A DNA stretch of 64,000 bases from Nostoc sp. MS1 (GTDB lineage Bacteria; Cyanobacteriota; Cyanobacteriia; Cyanobacteriales; Nostocaceae): contig NZ_AP023441.1 in the NCBI RefSeq assembly GCF_019976755.1, positions 2,353,501-2,417,500 on the forward strand, in the 5' to 3' direction. Of the stretch, positions 1 through 7,215 are shown piece after piece. Position 1 is the first letter of the stretch; the number at the start of each line of letters is the position of its first letter. The position numbers and the translations under genes are program-made. The notes under the pieces are model-generated. The model was not told where the DNA came from. It saw only the letters and a list, made by a program, of their open reading frames with translations, and ran no database searches.

Positions 1-1
1 A

Positions 2-1594
2 AGAGAAGCTGACAATGATCAATGGAGAGAAGCAATTATTGTTGCGGCGGGGCTAGGCCGCCCAAGGGAGCAGAAAGAACTGCTACAAAAATTGGTTCAG
101 ATGGGGAACGAAAGACCAGATAAACGTCATTATTTGCATTTGTTAGCTGTGGCTTGTTTGGAAACAACCGTAGAACTTGATCCTCAAGTGCGTACTGAAG
201 TGCTTAAACAGGCTCAGGCTTTGTTACCTCCCAAAGATGATGACGAGGTGTTAATGGTGACTAGGGCTGGAGATGCGATCGTCCCCTTGCTTGCACCAAA
301 TCCAAACTATTCTGAGGTGGAAACTGATCGGTGTGTGGATGCTTTAGCTAAGATTGGTAGTTCTGCTGCTATGGAAATTTTGGCTGATTATGCAAAAGAT
401 ACTCGTTATAAATTGATTGGCGAATTAGGCAGAGCTTGGGATGCTTTTGACCGTAGCACTTATGCTTCTAAAGTTTTGTCTCACCTCAATGAAGTTTATG
501 TTCCTAATTTAAGGAACTGGGAAGGATTTGAACATCTTCAGCATATTAACAAACTAAGCATAGAAACGCTATCTTTAAAAGATTTGAGTCCACTGCAAGA
601 GCTTACCAATCTCACCCAATTAGAAATATCGGAAGCAGATGAAGTATGTAATCTAACAGCATTAGAAAAAAATCCTAGATTGACTAACCTATTATTAGGA
701 AATTTTTTCAAAAACAAGATTTTCAGGTTAGATACTAATCATTTAGCGAAAATTAATAATTTAAATTATCTATATCTATCTAATGTAGAGATTAATGAAA
801 TTAGCGAAATTTGTCAGCTTTTCAGACTTTCTGAGCTAATTTTAGAACGATTAGAAATAAGAGATATTAGCCCTTTAGCACAACTACCAAATTTAGTAAG
901 CTTGGGGATTTTTGACACATATGGCTCTTTAGACTTAAAATTTCCGAATACATTTAATAACCTTGCTTGCCTTTACCTAGCGCACACGGGCATCAGTAAT
1001 CTAGATTTACTAAGTAATGTTAGTAATCTAAAAAGCTTGAGTATTTTAGAAGATAGTATCAGTGATTTAAGCCCCCTTGCCAACTTGAATCAACTAAGTA
1101 AATTAAGTATAGGTGCAGTAATTTACAGGAATGGAGGCCGATTTAGTTATTGTAGGGAAATTAATGTTAAAAGTTGTTTGGATAAACTTTATAATCTAAC
1201 AGATTTAAGACTAAATGGAACGGGAATAAACGACATTAGTCTACTAGTTTCTCTTCCAAATCTCTCTAATTTAATACTTAATGAAAACAACATTCATGAC
1301 CTAAACCCCTTGGCAAGCCTCCCCAATCTTATTAGTCTAAGCATATCCGAACCAAATGTCAGAGACATTAGCCCTCTTGTGAATTGTCAGAGTTTACGTA
1401 GACTATATTTAGGTGCATTTGAGATGCCATATGGAAGACGTAGTTCCTTTTACGAAAAAACGCCTATTACTGATATTAGCCCGCTTGCTAACCTTCCTCA
1501 TCTCACAGAATTGGTTCTAGGAGATACAGATGTTACCGACCTTAGCCCACTAGAAGGATTACCAAACCTTAAGATTGAAATCCTAAAAGACTAA
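2..1594 (+). CDS. Leucine-rich-repeat protein, C-terminal part (probable STAND/NACHT-type NTPase), 5' truncated by window
   Basis: The reading frame is open from base 2, so the gene starts upstream and a TTG at 92 is not its real start. About the first 170 visible residues are helical and HEAT/TPR-like, resembling the region that follows NACHT NTPase domains in cyanobacterial STAND proteins. From about residue 170 (counted from base 92) there are roughly a dozen leucine-rich repeats of the internalin-like type, with recurring DISPLAxLPNL cores, running to the C-terminus. LRRs of this kind bind protein ligands. If an NTPase domain lies upstream, the protein would be a bacterial NLR-like sensor, a class that includes anti-phage receptors. 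That domain is outside the window, so this architecture is inferred. The LRR assignment is secure. Confidence 0.8.
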   Translation, partial: READNDQWREAIIVAAGLGRPREQKELLQKLVQMGNERPDKRHYLHLLAVACLETTVELDPQVRTEVLKQAQALLPPKDDDEVLMVTRAGDAIVPLLAPNPNYSEVETDRCVDALAKIGSSAAMEILADYAKDTRYKLIGELGRAWDAFDRSTYASKVLSHLNEVYVPNLRNWEGFEHLQHINKLSIETLSLKDLSPLQELTNLTQLEISEADEVCNLTALEKNPRLTNLLLGNFFKNKIFRLDTNHLAKINNLNYLYLSNVEINEISEICQLFRLSELILERLEIRDISPLAQLPNLVSLGIFDTYGSLDLKFPNTFNNLACLYLAHTGISNLDLLSNVSNLKSLSILEDSISDLSPLANLNQLSKLSIGAVIYRNGGRFSYCREINVKSCLDKLYNLTDLRLNGTGINDISLLVSLPNLSNLILNENNIHDLNPLASLPNLISLSISEPNVRDISPLVNCQSLRRLYLGAFEMPYGRRSSFYEKTPITDISPLANLPHLTELVLGDTDVTDLSPLEGLPNLKIEILKD

Positions 1595-1664
1595 CAGATA
1601 AAAAATCTACAAAAATAAAAGTTTTTATGTTTAAGTGACTATTCGCTCAAACATCAAGCCTTAA

Positions 1665-2264
1665 CTACATCTTCGGCCAGCGCCAATTATACCGATTCCA
1701 ATCATAAACGCCCTGAATTTCATACTCAGAACCATTTTGGAAGCGCAAAACGCAGTTAGTAGAAGCGTTAATTTCGTTAATCTGAATGACTGTAGAAAGA
1801 AACCATTCGCGTTTGCAGGGGCCATCATCTTGCACCCATTCCCATAAGGCGTTGGAAACTTCAATGCGATCGCCTATTCTCAGTTTCAGTGCATCACCAA
1901 AATGAGCATACTTGTCAAAATGATAAGACTCAATCCGGTTTAACCACTGCAACCCATACCGTTCTCGAATAAACTGCACATTTCCTGAGTCTTGGTTATG
2001 CAGCCAGTCGTTGAGTAACTGTACCTTCCAAGTGCGATTTTGTTGTTCTTCTGTTTTCACAAATGTTAAAAATATTTCTAATTCCTCTGGTGTCAGTTCA
2101 TCCAAGGGATTAAGAATATCTAACTTACCAGACGAAGATTGCCGTTGAATCTCCTCCACCAATTGCAGTAATATCTGTTTCTGCTGATCAGTGAGAGGAC
2201 AGCTAGCCGCATCACAACGCTTAAAAGCATTTTGTAAAACCGTAGCAATCTCATCTGGAGTCAT
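1665..2264 (-). CDS. Conserved hypothetical protein, 199 aa
   Basis: A 199-residue soluble protein with no signal peptide or membrane segment. The N-terminal half (about 1-80) is acidic and helical with a DELTPEELEIFL stretch. The C-terminal half is rich in Trp and Tyr (GLQWLNRIESYHF, WEWVQDDGP) and ends in a beta-rich stretch around YEIQGVYDWNRYNWRWP, suggestive of a small SH3-like barrel. I do not recognise a named family; it has the look of a cyanobacteria-restricted protein. It converges with the LRR gene, with 70 bp between the stops, and is divergent from the short-chain dehydrogenase gene, from which it is separated by about 200 bp holding a TTAGTCA heptamer repeat. Confidence 0.65.
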   Translation of the reverse strand: MTPDEIATVLQNAFKRCDAASCPLTDQQKQILLQLVEEIQRQSSSGKLDILNPLDELTPEELEIFLTFVKTEEQQNRTWKVQLLNDWLHNQDSGNVQFIRERYGLQWLNRIESYHFDKYAHFGDALKLRIGDRIEVSNALWEWVQDDGPCKREWFLSTVIQINEINASTNCVLRFQNGSEYEIQGVYDWNRYNWRWPKM

Positions 2265-2471
2265 AACTTAATTGCGATCACAAGTATGATTTCATAATTA
2301 TTACAAAAGTAAATAAAAGTGATTAGTTTTTAGTCATTAGTCATTAGTCCATAGTCAAAAAGCAGAAAAGACTAGGAAGAAGATTTTTCCCCTGCCCCCC
2401 TGCCTCTTTCTCTCCCTCAAATACTTTTGTTAAAATTTATATGTGTAATAAGAAAGTCTTTATTATCTATA

Positions 2472-3248
2472 ATGTCAACTGCTCTAATTACGGGTGCATC
2501 TGGTGGTATTGGTAAAGCTTTTGCTCAAGAACTAGCTGCACGTCAAACAAATCTTGTGCTTGTGGCGCGTTCAGAAGCGAAACTTCATCAATTAGCACAA
2601 GAACTACAACAGCAATACAAAATCCAAGTAGATGTAGTAGTTCAAGATTTAACCGAACCAGATGCGGCGACGGCTGTCTTTGATGCCACCATAAGTAAGG
2701 GATTGACAATTGATACATTAATTAATAATGCTGGTTTTGGCGACTACGGTGATTTTGCTAAAAGCGATCGCACTAGGCAAGTAAAGATTGTCCAATTGAA
2801 CGTTGCCGCATTGGTAGATTTAACCCATAGATTTTTGACTCCCATGCGTCAACGCGGTTCAGGAAGCATTATTAACGTCGCTTCAATTGCAGGCTTTCAA
2901 CCAATACCATATCTTTCTGTTTATGCTGCCAGTAAAGCTTTTATCGTTAGTTTTAGTGAAGCTTTATGGGCAGAAAATCGCCCGTACAATATTCGTGTTT
3001 TAGTTACCTGTCCAGGCCCCACAGAAACAGACTTTTTTACAGAAGCTAATTTTCCCCAAGCATTAGCAGAAACTACAAATAAAGTTATGGCTTGTAAAGA
3101 AGTGGTACTTCAGTCACTCAAAGCCCTAGAAAATGGGCAACCTACAGTAATAGTCAGTGATACTAGCACACAATTTAGAAGCGCAGTAGCTAGACTCGTC
3201 CCACGCAAAACTTTGTTAAGTCTTTTGGCGAGGCATTTTAAGAGTTGA
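2472..3248 (+). CDS. Short-chain dehydrogenase/reductase (SDR), DltE/YqjQ-like
   Basis: A 258-residue classical SDR. The ATG at 2472 was chosen because it puts the NAD(P)-binding strand and the TGASGGIG motif at the very N-terminus; an upstream TTG at 2427 would add 15 non-homologous residues. The NNAG motif is at about residues 86-89, the catalytic Ser lies in INVASIAG, and the YAASK motif supplies Tyr and Lys. It is probably an NAD(P)H-dependent oxidoreductase of unknown substrate. The upstream region carries a TTAGTCA repeat and a pyrimidine-rich stretch. Its 3' flank at 3249-3300 holds GACAGTT/CAATTGT repeats, followed at once by an insertion sequence. The gene itself is intact. Confidence 0.85.
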   Translation: MSTALITGASGGIGKAFAQELAARQTNLVLVARSEAKLHQLAQELQQQYKIQVDVVVQDLTEPDAATAVFDATISKGLTIDTLINNAGFGDYGDFAKSDRTRQVKIVQLNVAALVDLTHRFLTPMRQRGSGSIINVASIAGFQPIPYLSVYAASKAFIVSFSEALWAENRPYNIRVLVTCPGPTETDFFTEANFPQALAETTNKVMACKEVVLQSLKALENGQPTVIVSDTSTQFRSAVARLVPRKTLLSLLARHFKS

Positions 3249-3312
3249 CAGGTGACAGTTGTTAGCTCATTTCCACTGTCAATTGTCAATTGTCAATTGT
3301 TCACTACTACAT

Positions 3313-4987
3313 AGGGCTTGCTGAAAAAGTCATTTCAAAGGAAGAGAAAAATTGATTAAGTAGTCAGTCCAGAAAAAAGATAAGTTTTTGTTGTTTAAGG
3401 TTTAATGAAATATCAGTTTCGATAATAGAAGAAGTAAAAAAAGACTCAGTTTTGAAAAATAGGCAAAAAAATACACAAAAAAGCCGTAATAGCAGAGTAG
3501 AAAGATTCATAACTAAAAAAGTTATGGCAATAGCGGTGAAAGAAGTATGAGGAAGTTTAGCCATAACTCTACCAAGGCTAAATCTTCGTTTACCTTGTCC
3601 AAACTTGCCCTCAATACAATTACGAATCCTTTCGTCATAAGCGGCTTGTTTCTTCTTTTCAGGGCTGACATTTTGGGGGGGTCTACCTAGTGGTGGGCCA
3701 CTAATTCTAATTCCCCTTTCTTGACACCAAGCTCGATTCTCCCTCGTCCGATAAATCTTATCAACATGAACTGATTCAGGATAATATCCGGTGTAGTTTT
3801 TGTATGCTTCTACTTGTGATTTTAAGTCTCCTGATTCGTTAAAGTTGTCCCAACTAATATGGTCTAAAAATACATAGCCATCATAGTAACTAGCTGAAAA
3901 CTTAGCCCCAAACTCTACTGTTCTCCCGGCTTTACCTCGGATAATCGGACGAATGTGTGGTTGGTTTAAACTGACAATGCGGTCTTGTATACTAATTTTT
4001 TGATTTTCATATAACCATAACTGTTGACGATAAACTTCTGCTACTACTAGCAACATCTTATATTGACTGTTGCTCAGTTTTAATAGTGACGCACCTAAAT
4101 TTATTAGCTGCTGAATATGAGTTAAATTTCTGTTGATATATTGCAGTTGCTTTCTGATAGCTTTCCTTCTTTCTTTAACTGTTGGTTTTCTTTTCTTGGC
4201 TACTGCTAAATAATCCTTTCTTGCTTTGTTTCTGTAGGTTCTTGGTTTGTTGATATTTCTTACTAATAAGGACTTATATAATGTATCTATGATTGTTTCT
4301 GTTTGCTTTCTGGCTTGATTTAATAATCCTAAATCTGTCGGATAACTTATGTCTGCTGGCGCACAACTAGCATCTAATATTAATTTTCCTCTATTGGCTG
4401 GCTTACTTTTTGAATCCTCGACCTCTGGCTTTTTTGCTCTTACTTCTACCTCCTGTTTATTTTCTAACATCTTCCTGACTATTTCTTGATTGATTTTATT
4501 GACTAATTCTATATCTATCCTTTCTCTAAAATGAACTAGCATTGACGGGTCAAATGCAGATTCATTACTATATGCTGACATTCCTATAAAGTATTGCAGA
4601 TACGGGTTCTCCCGAATTTGTTCTACTGTCTCTCTGTCACTTATTCCTAATTTTTCTTTAATTATTAATGCTCCCAACGCCATTCTAAATGTTTTGGCTG
4701 GCGCTCCCATTCTTGCTGAAAATATTTCTGCGTACTCTGCTTCAAATTTTGACCAAGGTATCATGTTCGCCATGATTACCCATCGGTTATCTGACGCTAG
4801 TTTTCCCCCAAAGGGTAGTTCAAAGTTTTCTGCTGCTTTTTCTTGCTTTTGCGCTCTTCGATACATTTTAACGCAACTTGCTACAAGGATTTTTACTTAT
4901 CTTACCCTTTTTCTTTTCACCTTATTTTTCTTTCCTGACCCTGAAACTCTTCATTCTGCTATCTTTCGCCCTTATTCAGCCAGCCCT
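3313..4987 (-). mobile_element. Complete IS5/IS1182-type insertion sequence, 1675 bp
   Basis: The ends are imperfect inverted repeats: left AGGGCTTGCTGAAAAAG and right (read inward) AGGGCTGGCTGAATAAG, two differences in 17. The element is flanked by a 4-bp direct duplication ACAT at 3309-3312 and 4988-4991. It carries one transposase gene that fills most of its length. Both ends are intact and the open reading frame is uninterrupted, suggesting a recent and possibly still mobile copy. The right end lies in the stop codon of the photosystem II S4-domain gene (see findings). Family naming as IS5 or IS1182 is from protein features and was not checked against a database. Confidence 0.9.
3364..4866 (-). 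CDS. DDE transposase of the 3313-4987 insertion sequence
   Basis: A 500-residue transposase. The N-terminal DUF772-like DNA-binding region covers about 40-130 (KEKLGISDRETVEQIRENP). The DDE nuclease core has Asp165 in LILDASCAPAD, Asp369 in VHVDKIYRTRENR, and Glu419 in IRNCIEGKFGQGKRRF. A basic, helical insertion at about 205-260 is rich in Lys and Arg. The last 60 residues become hydrophobic and AT-biased, perhaps read-through into the IS terminus. The length is normal for IS1182-like enzymes, with no frameshift or missing catalytic residue, so it is probably active. Transcription runs toward the SDR gene. Confidence 0.92.
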   Translation of the reverse strand: MYRRAQKQEKAAENFELPFGGKLASDNRWVIMANMIPWSKFEAEYAEIFSARMGAPAKTFRMALGALIIKEKLGISDRETVEQIRENPYLQYFIGMSAYSNESAFDPSMLVHFRERIDIELVNKINQEIVRKMLENKQEVEVRAKKPEVEDSKSKPANRGKLILDASCAPADISYPTDLGLLNQARKQTETIIDTLYKSLLVRNINKPRTYRNKARKDYLAVAKKRKPTVKERRKAIRKQLQYINRNLTHIQQLINLGASLLKLSNSQYKMLLVVAEVYRQQLWLYENQKISIQDRIVSLNQPHIRPIIRGKAGRTVEFGAKFSASYYDGYVFLDHISWDNFNESGDLKSQVEAYKNYTGYYPESVHVDKIYRTRENRAWCQERGIRISGPPLGRPPQNVSPEKKKQAAYDERIRNCIEGKFGQGKRRFSLGRVMAKLPHTSFTAIAITFLVMNLSTLLLRLFCVFFCLFFKTESFFTSSIIETDISLNLKQQKLIFFLD

Positions 4988-5765
4988 ACATATACCTAGT
5001 TAATTGCACACGGTAACGGTCTTTTTTGGTGACAGCAATGTCGCCTACTTCTAAGCGTCCTTTACCGCGAATGGCAATTAAGTCGCCTGATTTAACTTGA
5101 GAACTGGCTTGGGTAACTTCTTTCCAATTGACACGCACATCACCTGTATCAATTAAGTCTACCATTTTGTTGCGAGACATACCAAAACCAGCAGAGGCGA
5201 TCGCATCCAGCCGCAAGGAAGCTTCTACTGTAGTTAATTCTTTCTTCTTGGGTTCCCTGACTTTTAACTCAGCCAAATCGATAGCTTGAGCTTTTACAGG
5301 AACCGAACGCACTTGTTTAAGATTAAATTCTAGAAATTCTGCTAACTCAGGAACTACAATTGCTTGTGCGCCGCGTTCACCCAATACGATAATATCGCCA
5401 GTTTTCTCTCTGACGATTCCCGTTCCTAACATTGCGCCTAAAAAGTCGCGGTGAGTTGCTGAATCAAATAAGAAATTTCCCGCGATTTCTAGCACTGTCA
5501 GACTAACTTGGGATTGATCTAAGGGTAACTCAGCACGAGCGATCGCTAATCTTTGGCGTTCTGCTTGCGGATATCCACCCCAAGCTACTATTTGCACTTC
5601 TGTTAGCCTACTAAACACTCGTTGAATTTCTACCAATTCTGGGGGGGACAGAAAATCTGTCAACACCACTTCCCAAGTTTTAATTGCTTGCTCTGCTTGG
5701 TCAATTACACGAGCTATACTATCTCGATTTTCAACACCCTTTAAAAGTTCTTCTCGTGGCAACAT
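4986..5765 (-). CDS. Photosystem II S4-domain protein (YlmH-like RNA-binding protein)
   Basis: A 259-residue protein. The N-terminal about 180 residues match the YlmH-like cyanobacterial/plastid family (VAWGGYPQAERQRLAIAR). The C-terminal S4 RNA-binding domain is at about 185-250, with LRLDAIASAGFGMSRNKMVD and the GDVRVNW strand. Family members are annotated as photosystem II S4 proteins and probably act in RNA or ribosome handling rather than as photosystem subunits. The stop codon (TAG read on the minus strand, 4986-4988) is shared with the terminal bases of the adjacent insertion sequence. Reconstruction of the empty site gives TAG in the same place, so the protein is unchanged. The start is followed by a normal N-terminus, MLPREELLKGVE. 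Confidence 0.88.
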   Translation of the reverse strand: MLPREELLKGVENRDSIARVIDQAEQAIKTWEVVLTDFLSPPELVEIQRVFSRLTEVQIVAWGGYPQAERQRLAIARAELPLDQSQVSLTVLEIAGNFLFDSATHRDFLGAMLGTGIVREKTGDIIVLGERGAQAIVVPELAEFLEFNLKQVRSVPVKAQAIDLAELKVREPKKKELTTVEASLRLDAIASAGFGMSRNKMVDLIDTGDVRVNWKEVTQASSQVKSGDLIAIRGKGRLEVGDIAVTKKDRYRVQLTRYM

Positions 5766-5843
5766 TTTAAATAGTCATTAGTTATTAGTCATTAGTCCAT
5801 AGTCAAAAGTCCAAGGTTATTCTCCCCTACTCCCACCCTACGG

Positions 5844-5880
5844 GTTCGCGTAGAGTCTGTCTCCGACACGCTACGCGAAC
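5844..5880. repeat. Palindromic intergenic repeat (GTTCGCGTAG stem)
   Basis: A perfect 10-bp stem, GTTCGCGTAG against CTACGCGAAC, with a 17-base loop. It lies in the spacer between two minus-strand genes, next to heptamer TTAGTCA repeats at 5770-5815. This core is a common dispersed repeat in Nostoc-type genomes. It could fold in RNA and modulate read-through. Confidence 0.75.
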
Positions 5881-5914
5881 GTAAGAGAAGCAAGCTACAT
5901 CTCCCTCATCTCCC

Positions 5915-6421
5915 TCACACCGGAGTACTGTCAGCATAACCTTGGATATTTTCTGGCTCAAACTGGCGTAATATCTTTGTTGCTTGGCGCGAAAGAGCGT
6001 CTGAACCTTGAACTACAATTAAGTACTTTCCTGCATCCAAGCGGTTACGGTAGGGTAAAGCATCACCACCACCAACAACTAAGCCTACTCCACCGCCAAC
6101 AACCACACCACCCAAAGCGCCGCTAGCAGCACCTAAAAGACCACCGATAACATGATTACCAATTTCACCCGCCCAAGCAAAGGTGTTCAAACCAGTGATA
6201 AGACTAAAGGTGAAACCAGCAAAAAAGCCAAATGGTACTAACCAGAGCGACATGAGCTTCGCTTGCTTTCTAGCTTGGAGGTTGGGATCAACTAAGCCAT
6301 ACTCATCAGCAGTTTTATAACCTCTACCTAAGATGGTACTATTGATGCCTTCTCTTTCTAAGGCTAAGTAAGCAGCTTCTGCTTGGATACGGTCTGGTAA
6401 TACGGCAACAAGGTAATTCAT
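5915..6421 (-). CDS. Conserved cyanobacterial membrane-associated protein with Gly-zipper segments
   Basis: 168 residues. The first about 45 residues form a ferredoxin-like alpha/beta unit (YLVAVLPDRIQAEAAYLALE) of the type found in general-stress-protein-17M-like proteins. A hydrophobic pair of segments follows at about 58-82 and 88-120; the second is extremely Gly-rich (GGLLGAASGALGGVVVGGG), like a glycine-zipper hairpin. The C-terminus is again soluble (YLIVVQGSDALSRQATKILRQF). It is likely an inner-membrane or thylakoid protein of unknown role. It is preceded by a 160-bp spacer and followed by a palindromic repeat. Confidence 0.75.
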   Translation of the reverse strand: MNYLVAVLPDRIQAEAAYLALEREGINSTILGRGYKTADEYGLVDPNLQARKQAKLMSLWLVPFGFFAGFTFSLITGLNTFAWAGEIGNHVIGGLLGAASGALGGVVVGGGVGLVVGGGDALPYRNRLDAGKYLIVVQGSDALSRQATKILRQFEPENIQGYADSTPV

Positions 6422-6585
6422 TGATAGAAAAATTCATCTGATAAAATTTTCGCCCTTACTAACAGGGTATCAGTCCTTGTTCGATCAATGATGAGTCTTG
6501 AGTAGTGTTAGCGGAAGCGGCGCGTTTAGCGCGTGCTGAGTAGTGAGTAAGTATTTTACTTGGAACCAGGAACTCAGCACTGATT

Positions 6586-6963
6586 TTACTTAAGCGCATC
6601 TAAAGGCTCACAAAAGTTGTCTACACCTTGCTTAAGAATATATAGCAAGACTGGTGTTGCCAAAATTTTGGGAAATGTGGGCATTGTTTGGAGATGTGCG
6701 AGCATTTTCGTAATGGAGCCGTTGAGCAAATCATTACGAAATTCTTGTTCGCAAATTACAGCACGCCACTTTCTCGCCAAAGCATCTAACCACTCGGCGT
6801 TAGCTCGTTCTGGTTCTTGTCCTGCTTTGATGGCTAGCGTCATCGCTGCATCTTCTAAATCTCCTTCGCAGTCCTCAATTAAGTCCAAAGCCTCCATCGC
6901 TCCCAGGTCATCTGCCAACTGAGAGCGAAATAGTGCTATTTCTTGTGATGTAACTGTAGTCAT
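6586..6963 (-). CDS. Conserved hypothetical protein, 125 aa
   Basis: A small, soluble, mostly helical acidic protein with no membrane segment. Visible features are an acidic EALDLIEDCEGDLEDAAMTLAIKAG helix pair, a WLDALARKWRAVICEQEFR helix, and a C-terminal LPxL-like hydrophobic end. The EDCEGDLEDAAMTLA stretch recalls UBA/CUE-like helical modules, but I would not assign it. It appears to be a cyanobacteria-specific family. It sits on the same strand as hgdD, separated by about 250 bp of palindromic repeats, so it probably has its own transcription or read-through past folded RNA. Confidence 0.65.
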   Translation of the reverse strand: MTTVTSQEIALFRSQLADDLGAMEALDLIEDCEGDLEDAAMTLAIKAGQEPERANAEWLDALARKWRAVICEQEFRNDLLNGSITKMLAHLQTMPTFPKILATPVLLYILKQGVDNFCEPLDALK

Positions 6964-7039
6964 GGGTAAGTAATCAGTAGTACTAATAAGTCAATAGTCT
7001 ATAGTCCATAGTTTATAGGTAGTTGACAGTTGACAGTGA

Positions 7040-7162
7040 GGCAGTCGGAGTCTTCTCTACGAGAGGCTACGCCAAGGCGGTTCCCGTCGAGTCCGAACTG
7101 CCGTTCTCCGAAGGAGTTCTCGTTCGCGTCAGCGTCTCCAAAGGAGAAGAGTACCCGGAGGG
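7040..7162. repeat. Compound palindromic repeat element in the spacer after hgdD
   Basis: A GC-rich island inside an AT-rich spacer, with several short hairpins in series (for example TCTCC-AAA-GGAGA near 7134-7148, and TTCTCC-GAA-GGAG near 7104-7118). It is flanked on both sides by GTTGACAGTT repeats. It looks like nested copies of Nostoc-type dispersed palindromes. No coding frame is supported. Confidence 0.7.
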
Positions 7163-7215
7163 TTGACAGTTAACTGTTAACAGTTGACTAATAACTAATG
7201 ACCAATGACTAATCA

